A program made the translations under genes and the position numbers. DNA of 64,000 bases from Candidatus Poribacteria bacterium (GTDB lineage: Bacteria; Poribacteria; WGA-4E; WGA-3G): positions 1-64,000 of the forward strand of contig JAPOQK010000095.1 in assembly GCA_026710795.1 (NCBI GenBank), written 5' to 3'. Below, in pieces: positions 1-7,205 of the stretch (positions are counted from its first letter, which is position 1; each line of letters begins with the position of its first letter). The notes below the pieces were generated by a model that was not told where the DNA came from, did no database searches, and saw only the letters and a program-made list of their open reading frames with translations.

Positions 1-65
1 GTCGTAAAACCCGTTAGTTTTTGGAACTTACCCGGATCATCCTTGATTTCATCATATTTGTTCAT
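1..65 (-). CDS. Probable transposase, N-terminal fragment (runs off window)
   Basis: An ATG at 65 reading leftwards gives 21 codons (beginning MNKYDEIKDDPGKF and continuing LTGFT) before the window edge. A GGAG ribosome-binding site sits about 8 bases upstream of it. This wording resembles the first residues of DDE transposases whose N-terminus reads like YEEIKDNPxxFLxLTG, which is followed by a helix-turn-helix region in that family. Only the first 21 residues are visible, so family membership is inference. If it is right, an insertion sequence ends between this gene and the neighbour at 125, but no terminal inverted repeat was recognised in the 59-base gap. Confidence 0.5.
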   Translation of the reverse strand, partial: MNKYDEIKDDPGKFQKLTGFT

Positions 66-124
66 GAGTTAATCTCCAAAGCATAATTTTCTTTATTATG
101 CCAGAAATCAACTGTAATTTAAAT

Positions 125-1525
125 TTATATAATGTCTAATGTTATGCTATCGCTGAACGGAATTTCCTCAGCTTTTCTCCATTTACTATTATTGATGTAT
201 ATCCATCTGATTGACAACGATTTTGCATCTGTTTTTCCAGCTGTATTGAGATCAAGATCAACTGAACCCCCATTTGGGAAATAGACAGCATATTCCTTTC
301 CAGGATTCGCGATCGTATATGCCTCGTTATCTTCTCTGTTAGACAACAGATCAATGTTCGGTTGACATGTAAATATGTCTATCTCGTCCGTGATCGTTCG
401 CATACTCTTGAGGTGTGCTTGTGCTATTTTGCTCAAACCAACCCCGCTGTCAGGACGATGGAACCTTGCTGATGCGAATCCGCCAAACACATTTCTCCAA
501 AACCGTTCCAATCCATCTCGTGTGCTACCGAATCGTCCTCCATCAGCACCATATATCTTGATATTATTGATAGGACGAATTGGGGAGAGTTTTGAGCGAA
601 TTTTCTGGGCGTTATCCCAATGCTTCTGGCGTTTCTGGTGGTTATTCTGAGATATATCACAAAACGAATAGGTTTCAGGATGATCAAAAGTCGCTTTATG
701 CTTATCATCAGATAAATCCCAAGGATCCCACATCTCAGTCGTTTCAACAACCCGTCCAGCTTCTGTTGCTTTCTTTTTTATATAAGTAGACCAATATTCA
801 CCCCATGCAGCTGTTACAGCAGTCTCGTTGTCCATGCAATAGAGTATATGTCCATAAGGAAGCGTCTCGTCAAGAAGTTTATCAACGAATTTCTCCTGGT
901 ATTTCAAGACAACTTCCTGATTACGTTCTTTTGGAACAGACCAGAAAAAGTTGTTTTTTGTTGCTACAGGATGACTATTGACAGAAGTAGGCAACCCCGA
1001 TTCTTCTTCGGTGTAATTGCTGTTATTATTTGGATTGAAAGGGTTAATTGCCCAAGGTTCTCGGTAATAGTTAAAGGTTGCCCATACCTCAATTTGGATG
1101 ATAATATCCATCTCATCGGTCCACTTTAGGAAGTTTCGAAAGCGGTTCCAAAATTCGTCGTTCCATTGGTTTAAGTCGTATAAGTCACCAACTTTTTTGT
1201 GTGGTGGCACATCACCTTCATCAACCCAACTCATTGTAGAACGCACATAGTTACCACCAACCGATTTCAAAAGTTCGAGATGTTCTCTGAGATTCGGTAT
1301 CTGAAATAGATTGTCCTCAACTGAACCACCGATGAGCAGAATTGGTTCGCCTTTGTATTGCCAGTAACGAGGGTTTTCACTGTAAATCTTGATTCGGTTT
1401 TTTTCCATATTATTATCCTTTTCAGCGTTGGTTTCTTTTGCTGTTATTGCACATAGTGATAAGGTTATGAAAAGAGCTAACACAAACCTACAGATTGTGA
1501 TGTGTTGCTCCAACATACTTTTCAT
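125..1525 (-). CDS. Secreted glycoside-hydrolase-like TIM-barrel protein
   Basis: A 466-residue protein with an N-terminal hydrophobic signal segment (residues about 10-30). It then has a region typical of cellulase-like/apiosidase-like barrels: PRYWQYKGEPILLIGGS near residue 52, then NYVRSTMSW, a WNDEFWNRF segment and a YCMDNETAVTAAWGEYW segment near residue 230. The DNE of the last segment is a plausible site for a catalytic acid. The C-terminus (about 400-466) looks like the beta-sandwich that often follows such barrels. An AGGAGA ribosome-binding site stands 8 bases before the ATG. The substrate cannot be told from the sequence. It is transcribed away from the ThuA-like gene at 1741, with a shared upstream region. 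Confidence 0.75.
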   Translation of the reverse strand: MKSMLEQHITICRFVLALFITLSLCAITAKETNAEKDNNMEKNRIKIYSENPRYWQYKGEPILLIGGSVEDNLFQIPNLREHLELLKSVGGNYVRSTMSWVDEGDVPPHKKVGDLYDLNQWNDEFWNRFRNFLKWTDEMDIIIQIEVWATFNYYREPWAINPFNPNNNSNYTEEESGLPTSVNSHPVATKNNFFWSVPKERNQEVVLKYQEKFVDKLLDETLPYGHILYCMDNETAVTAAWGEYWSTYIKKKATEAGRVVETTEMWDPWDLSDDKHKATFDHPETYSFCDISQNNHQKRQKHWDNAQKIRSKLSPIRPINNIKIYGADGGRFGSTRDGLERFWRNVFGGFASARFHRPDSGVGLSKIAQAHLKSMRTITDEIDIFTCQPNIDLLSNREDNEAYTIANPGKEYAVYFPNGGSVDLDLNTAGKTDAKSLSIRWIYINNSKWRKAEEIPFSDSITLDII

Positions 1526-1674
1526 CAGATTGTCTCCTGACTATAAGGTGTTATTCCATATAGGGTGGTGCATAGTTTCGCACCGACATATATTATACCA
1601 TAAGATTTTGCAGGATACAATTGCTTGCAAACAGGTAATGGAATCTTAATGGTTCTGATTATGATACTTTCAAC

Positions 1675-1703
1675 CTGACAATACTCAGAAAATGTGCTAT
1701 ACT
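1675..1703 (+). promoter_or_regulatory. Sigma70-type promoter for the ThuA-like gene
   Basis: CTGACA at 1675-1680, a 17-base spacer, then TATACT at 1698-1703, ending 37 bases before the start codon at 1741. Both hexamers are one mismatch from consensus and the spacing is optimal. Called by eye only. Confidence 0.55.
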
Positions 1704-1740
1704 GCACACATAAAATCTAATGAACTGGAGTTAATATTTG

Positions 1741-2676
1741 ATGAATAATGAATGGGTTGTATATGATGGTAATCATGGAGTTGGTAACGGCAAACATATA
1801 GTACTAATCAGCGGTGACGAAGAATATCGTTCCGAAGAAGCGTGTCCTATGTTAGGGAAGATTTTAGCCATACACCATGGTTTTCGATGCACCGTGTTAT
1901 TTGCTATTGATCCTGAAACAGGAGAAATTGACCCGAAGAATCAAACAAACATACCGGGATTACAGAATCTTGAAGAAGCGGATATGATGATCTTGCATTT
2001 ACGTTTCCGCGAACTCCCCGATGAGCAGATGAAATATATTGTAGACTATACCAACGCTGGCAAACCTGTAATGGGGTTACGCACTGCCACCCATGCATTC
2101 AACTATACCCGAAATCTGGATAGTCCTTATGCTAAATATAGTTTTAACAGTAAAGATTTTGACGGTGGATATGGTAGGCAGGTGCTCGGAGAAACGTGGA
2201 TAAATCATCACGGACACCACGGCAAAGAAAGCGCACGTGGCGTTATTGACGAGGAAAACAAAGATCACCCAATTCTTAAAGGCGTTACGGATATTTGGGG
2301 TCCCTCAGATGTTTACGGCATAAAGGAATTGACGGGAGACTCTCAAGTGTTAGTGCACGGACAGGTACTCGTTGGTATGGAACCCACAGATCCGCCAAAA
2401 CCCGATACTGCCACAATGCCGTTGGCGTGGATCAAAACCTATACTGGAGATACTGGTAACACCTCACGTGTCTTTAATACTACGATGGGTGCATCTGTTG
2501 ATTTAGAGAGCGAAGGACTTCGTCGTTTGATCGTTAACGGATGTTATTGGGGCATGGGAATGGAAGATGCCATCCCTGATGAAAGTAATGTTGATTATGT
2601 CGGTAATTATGAACCCACATTCTTCGGTTTCGGCACACATAAAAAGGGTGTAAAACCTGCGGATCATGCACTGTAG
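1741..2676 (+). CDS. ThuA-like domain protein
   Basis: A 311-residue cytosolic protein with the ThuA fold, related to class I glutamine amidotransferases. It has HIVLISGDEEYRSEEACPML near the N-terminus, a strand-loop MMILHLRFREL, a central GKPVMGLRTATHAF and a WINHHGHHGKE segment. ThuA proteins are often tied to sugar utilisation, but their reaction is not settled. The usual catalytic cysteine of glutamine amidotransferases is not evident; the nucleophile-elbow-like position reads GLRTATHAF. I chose the ATG at 1741 over a TTG three bases earlier; GGAG lies at 1727-1730. The gene has its own promoter and is followed by a clear hairpin at 2693-2730. Confidence 0.8.
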   Translation: MNNEWVVYDGNHGVGNGKHIVLISGDEEYRSEEACPMLGKILAIHHGFRCTVLFAIDPETGEIDPKNQTNIPGLQNLEEADMMILHLRFRELPDEQMKYIVDYTNAGKPVMGLRTATHAFNYTRNLDSPYAKYSFNSKDFDGGYGRQVLGETWINHHGHHGKESARGVIDEENKDHPILKGVTDIWGPSDVYGIKELTGDSQVLVHGQVLVGMEPTDPPKPDTATMPLAWIKTYTGDTGNTSRVFNTTMGASVDLESEGLRRLIVNGCYWGMGMEDAIPDESNVDYVGNYEPTFFGFGTHKKGVKPADHAL

Positions 2677-2692
2677 GTCAAATTATCTTTGT

Positions 2693-2730
2693 AAGAGTTA
2701 GATGTGCAATTCATTGCGTATCTAACTCTT
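2693..2730. terminator. Bidirectional hairpin terminator
   Basis: A perfect 11-bp stem (AAGAGTTAGAT at 2693-2703 with ATCTAACTCTT at 2720-2730) encloses a 16-base loop that can pair further (GCAA/TTGC). It lies between two convergent genes, with an AT-rich tract on both sides, and so can serve both strands. Confidence 0.75.
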
Positions 2731-2745
2731 ATTCTTTAAAATAAC

Positions 2746-3510
2746 TTACAACGACAAAATGCCACCCTCAACAAGCATCGGTGCACCCGTCATATATCGC
2801 GATTCATCAGATGCTAAATAGACCGCTGCCCAAGCAATATCAATAGGTTCACCAATTCCTAAGGGATGCATCTCATCTATTTCTTTATTTACCGTATCGG
2901 GATCCTCTTGTTGTGCAATAAATTCCTGATAAAGTTCAGTATTGATCGTACCCGGACACAGACTATTCACACGAATATTGTCCTCAGCATAACGAACTGC
3001 CATGCTCCGAGTAAGATGGACAACCGCTGCCTTAGAAGAAGTATAAGCTGGATGCATCGGAAATCCAACAAATGCTGATTCACTTCCCATATTGATAATT
3101 GAACCACCACCTGCTTTACGCATCAGTGGAATAATGGCACGTGAGACGAGATAGATACTCTTTACGTTCACAGCATATTGTCGGTCCCAATCCGATTCAG
3201 AAATATGCTCTAATTCTCCAACGACAGCGATACCAGCATTATTAAATAGGACATTGGGTGTGCCAAGTTCAGAAGTTACCTGTTGGGTTACTACTTCAAT
3301 CTGTTCGGTGTCCGTAACATCACATTTACAGAATATCGCAGTGCCGTCATTGTCCTGAATCTGTTGTGCAATCTGATTACCACGTTCATCATTCAAATCC
3401 CAGATAGCAACAGCTGCACCTTCTGCTGCAAAGATCTCAGCACTTTTTGCACCTATACCTCGTGCTGCCCCTGTTATGATTGCAATTTTATCCTTTAGTC
3501 TATTTGCCAT
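2746..3510 (-). CDS. SDR family NAD(P)-dependent oxidoreductase
   Basis: A 254-residue classical short-chain dehydrogenase. It carries the TGAARGIG cofactor loop at residues 13-20, NNAG at 90-93, and a catalytic serine in the MGSES segment near 143-145, followed by the YxxxK pair Tyr156/Lys160. The PG motif and the C-terminal GAPMLVEGG match the FabG-like classical branch. The acidic residue after beta-2 (WDLN) suggests a preference for NAD over NADP. The substrate is unknown; the length is normal. It sits 13 bases downstream of the dienelactone hydrolase gene on the same strand, so the two are probably co-transcribed. Confidence 0.9.
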   Translation of the reverse strand: MANRLKDKIAIITGAARGIGAKSAEIFAAEGAAVAIWDLNDERGNQIAQQIQDNDGTAIFCKCDVTDTEQIEVVTQQVTSELGTPNVLFNNAGIAVVGELEHISESDWDRQYAVNVKSIYLVSRAIIPLMRKAGGGSIINMGSESAFVGFPMHPAYTSSKAAVVHLTRSMAVRYAEDNIRVNSLCPGTINTELYQEFIAQQEDPDTVNKEIDEMHPLGIGEPIDIAWAAVYLASDESRYMTGAPMLVEGGILSL

Positions 3511-3523
3511 GTGTGTTCCTTAT

Positions 3524-4345
3524 CTATAATCCTCCCAAAAGCTTAACCCAGCGTTCCCATGCCGATTTGACAGCTGCTTTCTGCGTATCATTCGCATCAC
3601 CCATCATGCCACGCCGTAAGAAACCGTGTCCAACATCTTCATAAATGACAGGTTGATATGTAACCTTAGCGGCATCTGTTGCTTCTTTTGTAGCATCAAT
3701 TGTAGCATTAATTCGGTTATCGTTTTCGCCATAGAATCCGTAAACGGGCACAGAAATATTAGGTATATCTTCTGCTTTAGGGGGAGAACCGTAAAACACA
3801 AACGCTCCAACGATCTCATCAGAATGAACAGCATATTGAAATGTTCTTGCACCACCCCAACAGAAACCGGAGACAGCAACCTTATCATTCGTTGATGGGA
3901 GGTCGCTGACATATTTACGGACTGCATCAAGGTCAGTATTCACGCGCTCTTTAGAAAGGTTGCGAATCTCTCGTCGGACATCATCCCCAGATTCAAAACT
4001 ATCCGTTCCTCCACCGTCGGGTCCCATACCAGATAACAGGTCTGGACAAATAGCAACAAACCCATCCGCGGCAAGCCTATCTGCAACGAGTCGTATCCAA
4101 TCGGTTAATCCAAATATTTCGTGTATGACGATGATAGCAGTTGCGGGTTCTTTCACTTCAGGATAAACAATAAAGGCATTGACAACGTGCTCATCTGCTG
4201 CAGTAATTTTGACCCACTCGCCATGCCGTGGTGATTTTTCAAGTTCGTCTTTTATGGGGTCAGAATGACTGTCGGCATCTGCTATACTATGCGAAAATAG
4301 TCCGGTTGTTAGAATAGTTAACATTAATACATGGTAGAGTTTCAT
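3524..4345 (-). CDS. Dienelactone hydrolase family protein, exported
   Basis: A 273-residue alpha/beta hydrolase with an N-terminal signal sequence (about residues 1-22). The family triad is visible: Cys162 in GFCWGG, Asp209 in YGENDNRI and His240 in VGHGFLRRG, together with the HEIFG segment at 74-78 whose glutamate is conserved in dienelactone hydrolases. Family members cleave cyclic esters such as dienelactone; the true substrate here is not known, and an export signal is atypical for the degradative enzymes. It is the first gene of a two-gene unit with the downstream SDR oxidoreductase. Confidence 0.88.
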   Translation of the reverse strand: MKLYHVLMLTILTTGLFSHSIADADSHSDPIKDELEKSPRHGEWVKITAADEHVVNAFIVYPEVKEPATAIIVIHEIFGLTDWIRLVADRLAADGFVAICPDLLSGMGPDGGGTDSFESGDDVRREIRNLSKERVNTDLDAVRKYVSDLPSTNDKVAVSGFCWGGARTFQYAVHSDEIVGAFVFYGSPPKAEDIPNISVPVYGFYGENDNRINATIDATKEATDAAKVTYQPVIYEDVGHGFLRRGMMGDANDTQKAAVKSAWERWVKLLGGL

Positions 4346-4410
4346 GATTTCTCCTTCATCTGAGCATTCTTAAAACTATGGTAAACATTGAAATTAAAGA
4401 GACACATTTC

Positions 4411-4476
4411 TGTAGGAGCGATCTCCGAATCGCGACAAAACTCACTGATAGTCGGGAATCTGAGTTCCCTCCTACA
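4411..4476. repeat. Palindromic repeat (TGTAGGAG type)
   Basis: Two 26-base arms, 4411-4436 and 4451-4476, match as inverted repeats at 21 of 26 positions and begin with TGTAGGAG on each strand; the loop is 14 bases. The outer eight bases are perfect. It looks like a short REP/MITE-type dispersed element of the kind abundant in poribacterial genomes; no coding content. Confidence 0.75.
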
Positions 4477-4700
4477 ATGAATTATGTGGTTAATGCCAAA
4501 AACTTTAGAGTTTTTAGAGTCAATCGTAATTTTTCGGATTTTTGTATTTTGCTACAAATCCTTATCAGAACTGGATTTACGGCTTATATATGACTAAAAT
4601 AGTCAGGAATGACTCTAAAACTTTTAGATTTGGATAGTTAAGTTTGAGAAAATCTAAAACAGTGAAATGCGCTTGTCCGAACGTATATTCCTTAAGTTGA

Positions 4701-4738
4701 CACCTATGGGTTTCGCTTCGCTCTACCCCAACCTACGA
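4701..4738. repeat. Degenerate GGGTTTCGCTTCGCTCTACCC-type repeat
   Basis: The sequence around GGGTTTCGCTTCGCTCTA followed by CCCCAACCTACGA resembles a damaged copy of the palindromic class seen intact at 42498-42530. The GGG...CCC arms remain, but the left outer arm has decayed. Weaker remnants of the same word are visible near 22031-22055 and 28720-28745. Confidence 0.45.
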
Positions 4739-4767
4739 CACTATTAACGGTATTAATCAATTTGAAA

Positions 4768-5835
4768 CTACTTCTGATCTGTTTTGAGTATGATAGATTC
4801 TACGACCTTCTGTAATTCGGAAGGAGGTATTGGACCTATAAGATAGAAATGAATACCTGAACTTGACCAACGGAACACATTGTCAGAACCACGTTGATAT
4901 TTACTGATTGAAGTTTCACCAATTTTTATCACTGGTCTTTCCCTATTTCTATCACCACGATTTGATGGTCTATTTGTGGTTTCAGATTGAATATTGTCAG
5001 CGTTTTCATATATACTGAAATCCAACAAACCATCAGTATATTTTAATCGAATCGGCTGACTCCCTCTAATTTTTAGTTTATATAGACCTTCAAGTTGGAA
5101 GCCTGTAGGTAGGAACGTCGGTTGGATCGGTTTTTTCTTAAGGACTTTTTCAGCTCCAGCAAGGGTGATAGTAGGCCAGTTATGCCACGGTTCCGGTTTA
5201 ATTTCCTTTTTAACACTTTCCCATTTTGATTCCGCTGCTTTAGGTTCAAAACTTATTCGGTTATAGACAAACATATTCCGCAAAATGCCAGCAGCATCCA
5301 AATCCTCAACGCGTAAAATAACACCCTTATCACGGGAAAAATAGATATGTTTTGTGGATCTACCGGTATGTTTGGGTTTTATGATTAGGAGATCTGTCTC
5401 ATGACCAGCGACCTTTTCACCCCAATGCCTGAGTTCTAATTCATAGTTTTGTGCGATCAATTCGATTTCTTTTGTAGAAAATTGGCTTCGATGAGGTATC
5501 CATCTAAATTCTCTACCTCTCCTCCGGTCATCTCTGTTTCTGTTCCCCTGATTCCTTTCACGTCCATTTTGATCTGAAAACGTTTTTGGACCACCTACAA
5601 TGGATACAACCTTGCGATATGATTCCTCTGCTGTTCTATGAATAACTAACTCCTCCATTGTTCGAGATCCACTTGATGTGCTCAATGTTATGAGACGGAG
5701 TCCGACATAAGCAACATCACTTTCCGCTTCCGCGATACGTTTTAACGTAGCAACATCGGCAAAAAGGCAACTGGATGTCAGTAGAAAAACAAATATCGTT
5801 AAGTAGCAAATTACAAATATCGGTTTTGTTCGCAT
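4768..5835 (-). CDS. RseB/MucB-like sigma factor regulatory protein
   Basis: A 355-residue exported protein: signal sequence at about 1-26, then a LolA/RseB-like half-barrel domain (about 28-215). An Arg/Asn-rich low-complexity loop (GRERNQGNRNRDDRRRGREF) sits inside it, and a C-terminal domain (about 225-355) has FLPTGFQLEGLYKL, as in the second domain of MucB. In proteobacteria RseB binds the periplasmic part of the anti-sigma factor and shields it from proteolysis. Position supports this role: it follows the anti-sigma gene by 36 bases, which follows the ECF sigma gene. Sequence identity to RseB is low, so the match rests on domain layout plus context. Confidence 0.7.
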   Translation of the reverse strand: MRTKPIFVICYLTIFVFLLTSSCLFADVATLKRIAEAESDVAYVGLRLITLSTSSGSRTMEELVIHRTAEESYRKVVSIVGGPKTFSDQNGRERNQGNRNRDDRRRGREFRWIPHRSQFSTKEIELIAQNYELELRHWGEKVAGHETDLLIIKPKHTGRSTKHIYFSRDKGVILRVEDLDAAGILRNMFVYNRISFEPKAAESKWESVKKEIKPEPWHNWPTITLAGAEKVLKKKPIQPTFLPTGFQLEGLYKLKIRGSQPIRLKYTDGLLDFSIYENADNIQSETTNRPSNRGDRNRERPVIKIGETSISKYQRGSDNVFRWSSSGIHFYLIGPIPPSELQKVVESIILKTDQK

Positions 5836-5871
5836 AGGGTCACCTAACGTTTGAATTAACCAGATGAGACT

Positions 5872-6384
5872 TTAATCCTCAAAAAATAAATCAAGCAGTG
5901 TGTCTGTCCCTTCACCAAAATCCTCAGTGTCTGTTGCTGGAGTATTAAGAGGTGTCGCAACATTCGATTTCAACGGATTATTCGCCACCTCTTGCGTGTG
6001 AACTTCAAAATAGAAATCAAGAAGTTCATCATATTGCGGAGTTGGGGTATTTGTGAAGAAGTATAATGCCACGACGAGACAAACCGTTGAAAACGCTGTT
6101 GTCCCAACAGTGATGGGTCGAAAGACCCAACGTCTCAAGGTTGAAAGGAAATTTTCGTGTGGTGCGTTCTCTGTTTCACGGATTTTTGCTAAAACAGCGT
6201 CCTTCAAAGATGGCGCAGGGTGAACAAGTTCTGCTATTCGTCCTCGGTTTACCTTGAAATCTTCAAGCATCTCTGTACATTCTTGGCAGACACGAAGATG
6301 TTCATCCACCTTCTTACGCAGGACCGATGTCAATTCATTGTCGAAATATGCAGATAAATGCTTCTGGATACGTTGATGTTTCAT
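5872..6384 (-). CDS. Zinc-finger anti-sigma factor, membrane-anchored
   Basis: A 170-residue protein with an N-terminal ZAS (zf-HC2) domain: the H-x3-C-x2-C signature is visible in EHLRVCQECTEML near residues 28-40. One transmembrane segment follows (TVGTTAFSTVCLVVALYFF, about 93-111), then a roughly 60-residue extracytoplasmic tail rich in Thr/Asp/Asn. Such proteins hold the ECF sigma factor at the membrane until a signal triggers their release. The gene lies 81 bases downstream of the sigma gene and upstream of the RseB-like gene. Confidence 0.85.
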   Translation of the reverse strand: MKHQRIQKHLSAYFDNELTSVLRKKVDEHLRVCQECTEMLEDFKVNRGRIAELVHPAPSLKDAVLAKIRETENAPHENFLSTLRRWVFRPITVGTTAFSTVCLVVALYFFTNTPTPQYDELLDFYFEVHTQEVANNPLKSNVATPLNTPATDTEDFGEGTDTLLDLFFED

Positions 6385-6465
6385 TTTTTTTCCAATTTAC
6401 GTTTAAGTATATTGCTTAAATGTAAGGGTTAAATATACATCTACCATTATAATCAAACAAACAAT

Positions 6466-7086
6466 TTACCAATCAATGCGTTCAAGTTCTGTTCGTAATG
6501 CTTTTCGTGCTTCATGAAGTCTGGATTTGACACGACCAAGTGTGCAATTCAGTACTTCAGCTATCTCTTCATAAGAGAGTTCCCGCAATTCACGTAGAAT
6601 TAAAATTGTTCTATAACTTTCCTTTAATCTGTCAAGAGCAGCATGTAGCATTTCGCTCTGTTCTGTTCGGAGTGCTTCTTTCTCGGGTGTCACAGTGTCA
6701 AGTGGTACCCAAGGTTGCGAGTCGTCTATCTCCATTGGATCGGTTTTTCTACGTTTACGTTGGTCAATGACATTAAGACATTTATTTTTGACTATACGAT
6801 AAAGCCAGGTAGAAAAACGGGATCGGAACTGAAAGTTATCAATATTCTGCCAAACTGATAGGAACGCGTCTTGCGCTGCATCCTCTGCATCTTCATGGTG
6901 ACCAAGTATCCCGAATGCAATGTTGTAAACCCAGTGTTGGTATTGCACAACTAAGGTTCCCATTGCCGCGGTGTCTCTCTCTTGGCATCGCAAGATAAGT
7001 TCACGTTCTTGTTGGGAGTCAAATTCTTCCACTTGAGCAATTTCCGAATAGGTTTCCATATTTAAGGTATGGGAAATAACGGACAT
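6466..7086 (-). CDS. ECF-type RNA polymerase sigma factor (RpoE-like)
   Basis: A 206-residue group 4 sigma factor. Region 2 contains the DAEDAAQDAFLSVW helix and the FRSRFSTWLYRIVKNKCLN segment, which contacts the -10 element. After a short linker, region 4 has the helix-turn-helix YEEIAEVLNCTLGRVKSRLH. There is no sigma region 1.1 or 3. A GGAGGAG ribosome-binding site lies 6 bases before the ATG at 7086. As first gene of the sigma/anti-sigma/RseB-like unit it probably controls an envelope-stress regulon and its own operon; the promoter it recognises was not identified. Confidence 0.92.
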   Translation of the reverse strand: MSVISHTLNMETYSEIAQVEEFDSQQERELILRCQERDTAAMGTLVVQYQHWVYNIAFGILGHHEDAEDAAQDAFLSVWQNIDNFQFRSRFSTWLYRIVKNKCLNVIDQRKRRKTDPMEIDDSQPWVPLDTVTPEKEALRTEQSEMLHAALDRLKESYRTILILRELRELSYEEIAEVLNCTLGRVKSRLHEARKALRTELERIDW

Positions 7087-7205
7087 TTATCTCCTCCAGA
7101 AGTCAAGTCTATCTTGTGAAATCTCTCCGTATATGGGTTTAATTCTTGCCTTTAACCCGTTAGACATTATCAATACAAAAAGGTTCGTTTTCTTTTGGAG
7201 ATCCG

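Larger units (their letters stand above)
4346..4767. other. Intergenic stretch with two repeat remnants, no gene
   Basis: This AT-rich stretch separates the dienelactone hydrolase gene from the RseB-like gene. I see no convincing reading frame; a 71-codon frame on the plus strand runs through the palindromic repeat at 4411-4476 and is not believable. Besides that repeat and the degenerate one at 4701-4738 it holds only an AT-rich tract with loosely repeated TTTTAGA words. Confidence 0.6.

Noticed and set aside
1545-1740. Possible tRNA or small RNA in the divergent gap
   Set aside because: A short GGTGC/GCACC hairpin near 1584-1601 is present, but no T-loop or acceptor pairing could be assembled.
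4378-4593. 71-codon plus-strand frame after the dienelactone hydrolase gene
   Set aside because: It runs straight through the palindromic repeat at 4411-4476 and has no coding character.
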